Below are positions 4,697-5,500 of a stretch of DNA of 5,500 bases, piece after piece; the stretch's first letter is position 1, and each line of letters starts with the position of its first letter. The stretch is taken from positions 1 to 5,500 of the forward strand of contig JAQGOT010000159.1 of NCBI GenBank assembly GCA_028293465.1, written 5' to 3'. The position numbers were made by a program, and so were the translations under genes. Under the pieces are notes generated by a model that worked only from the letters and a program-made list of their open reading frames with translations, was not told the origin of the DNA and ran no database searches. This DNA is from Pedosphaera sp. (lineage in GTDB: Bacteria; Verrucomicrobiota; Verrucomicrobiia; Limisphaerales; Pedosphaeraceae).

Positions 4697-5500
4697 TCAA
4701 CGACTCGGGCCGTCGATTCGCCGCCCGGTCATCACCCCCGGCGCTTTGTCCGGATCTTCCACTTGCCCCATCGGGTCGGGATTGTTACCCCAAACGACAT
4801 CGGGAGCCCCCGACTTCATCGGCTCCCACGAATAACGATTCAGTTCGCGTTCAAATGCCGGCCAATGCACGAAATTTACCGACCTGCGCAGCACCAGGAA
4901 CCGCGGCGGCGTCTTGCCATCATCCTCCGCCCGGAACGCCGCCATCCCGCCGCGAATCGGATTGGGCAGATAAAACATCAACGGCACATCCTCGTAGTTG
5001 ACGAGCACCTCATCCGTAGGCGCGGCATTTTGCTTGAGCCACTCCACCACCATCCGGTTGGGATCCGGCCGGTGCCCAAACACTCGCGACACCATCATCC
5101 CCAACTCCGCGCGAAACACTCCGCCGCTCTGGCACCACTCCGGCGACCGCGCCACCAACTGCACCGGCAAGCTCACCCACGGTGTCAGGATCAGCACCGC
5201 CGCGCCCGCCCACGCCGCTTGCGGCTTCCACCGCTCGCAGCCCCGCACCAACACCCAGGCCGCCAGCAGACTCCCCACCGGCACCGCCGGAATAAAGTAA
5301 CGCAGAAACGTCGCCGGGGTCGCCGTCGGCACCCACACCAGGAGACCGCCGATGATCCCGCACCCAATCAGCACCAACCGCCGCTCCATCACCGGCAACT
5401 CCGGCCACCGAATTTTCAACAACACCCCGGCCGCCACCACCACCAGCAGCGGCGCGATAAATTGGTTCATGTTGAAAAGGTTTTCAAGAAACCGGCTCGC
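4697..5500 (-). CDS. C-terminal part of a GT39/ArnT-like membrane glycosyltransferase (partial)
   Basis: The frame is open from the right edge to TGA at 4699-4697, showing 267 residues; the ATG at 5470 is probably internal, since ten further codons (ASRFLENLFN) precede it without a stop. Visible residues 13-30, 41-58, 68-86 and 94-110 are hydrophobic membrane segments, with RYFIPAVP (67-74) between them, a turn common in GT-C enzymes. The rest, about 111-267, is soluble and should face the periplasm; the stretch VVEWLKQNAAPTDEVLVNYE (151-170) followed by PLMFYL resembles the C-terminal domain of GT39-like proteins. Such enzymes transfer sugars from polyprenyl-phosphate donors to protein, lipid A or cell-wall acceptors. 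The catalytic acidic residues lie in the missing N-terminal half, so neither activity nor substrate can be confirmed. It is co-oriented with the metal pump, 86 bp upstream of it, with no obvious functional tie. A polytopic protein of another GT-C family is the main alternative. Confidence 0.7.
   Translation of the reverse strand, partial: ASRFLENLFNMNQFIAPLLVVVAAGVLLKIRWPELPVMERRLVLIGCGIIGGLLVWVPTATPATFLRYFIPAVPVGSLLAAWVLVRGCERWKPQAAWAGAAVLILTPWVSLPVQLVARSPEWCQSGGVFRAELGMMVSRVFGHRPDPNRMVVEWLKQNAAPTDEVLVNYEDVPLMFYLPNPIRGGMAAFRAEDDGKTPPRFLVLRRSVNFVHWPAFERELNRYSWEPMKSGAPDVVWGNNPDPMGQVEDPDKAPGVMTGRRIDGPSR

Noticed and set aside
4682..4697. G-rich hairpin AGCC-GGGGG-GGCT after the glycosyltransferase stop, as a terminator.
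   Set aside because: The arms are 4 bp, the loop is all G, and no T-run follows on the minus strand.
1..5500. Defence island, mobile element, CRISPR or prophage content.
   Set aside because: No transposase, integrase, nuclease, toxin-antitoxin pair, repeat array or terminal repeats are visible; the genes present are of chromosomal housekeeping or transport type.

Overview
The window looks like ordinary chromosome from a GC-rich (roughly 58-60%), free-living Gram-negative-type bacterium. Gene content (a Ycf46-type AAA ATPase in an apparently non-photosynthetic context, a P1B-4 metal pump, a GT-C/GT39-like membrane glycosyltransferase) and the frequent lack of strong ribosome binding sites suggest Verrucomicrobiota or a nearby PVC-group lineage. 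That placement is an impression from protein style; no marker gene is present. I see no tRNA, rRNA, CRISPR array, transposase or integrase.

Layout, left to right. The left edge carries the probable first 31 codons of a minus-strand gene (1-95). A 109-bp intergenic region separates it from a divergent plus-strand gene of 112 codons (205-543), a small beta-rich protein I cannot assign. This gene converges on a minus-strand gene (605-2128) encoding a 507-residue Ycf46-like AAA ATPase, with a weak terminator-like hairpin between them. The ATPase gene has its own very good sigma-70-type promoter (TTGATT, 17 bp, TATAAT at 2157-2185), which fixes its start at 2128 rather than at an upstream ATG at 2233. 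Upstream of that, also on the minus strand, lies a 780-residue P1B-type metal-transporting ATPase (2268-4610) with the SPC and HEGST signatures of the P1B-4 (Co/Zn/Fe/Ni) subgroup. The right edge (4697-5500) is the C-terminal part of a membrane protein resembling a GT39/ArnT-type glycosyltransferase, open to the window end.

The three minus-strand genes are co-oriented, but gaps of 86 and 139 bp and the independent promoter of the ATPase gene argue against one tight operon, and no shared pathway is evident. The features most worth a second look are local: an in-frame stop codon between the only good Shine-Dalgarno sequence and the start of the metal pump, the pump's unusual N-terminal metal-binding region, two divergent genes that both appear leaderless or nearly so, and the unassigned 112-residue protein. 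I found no convincing new multi-gene system.
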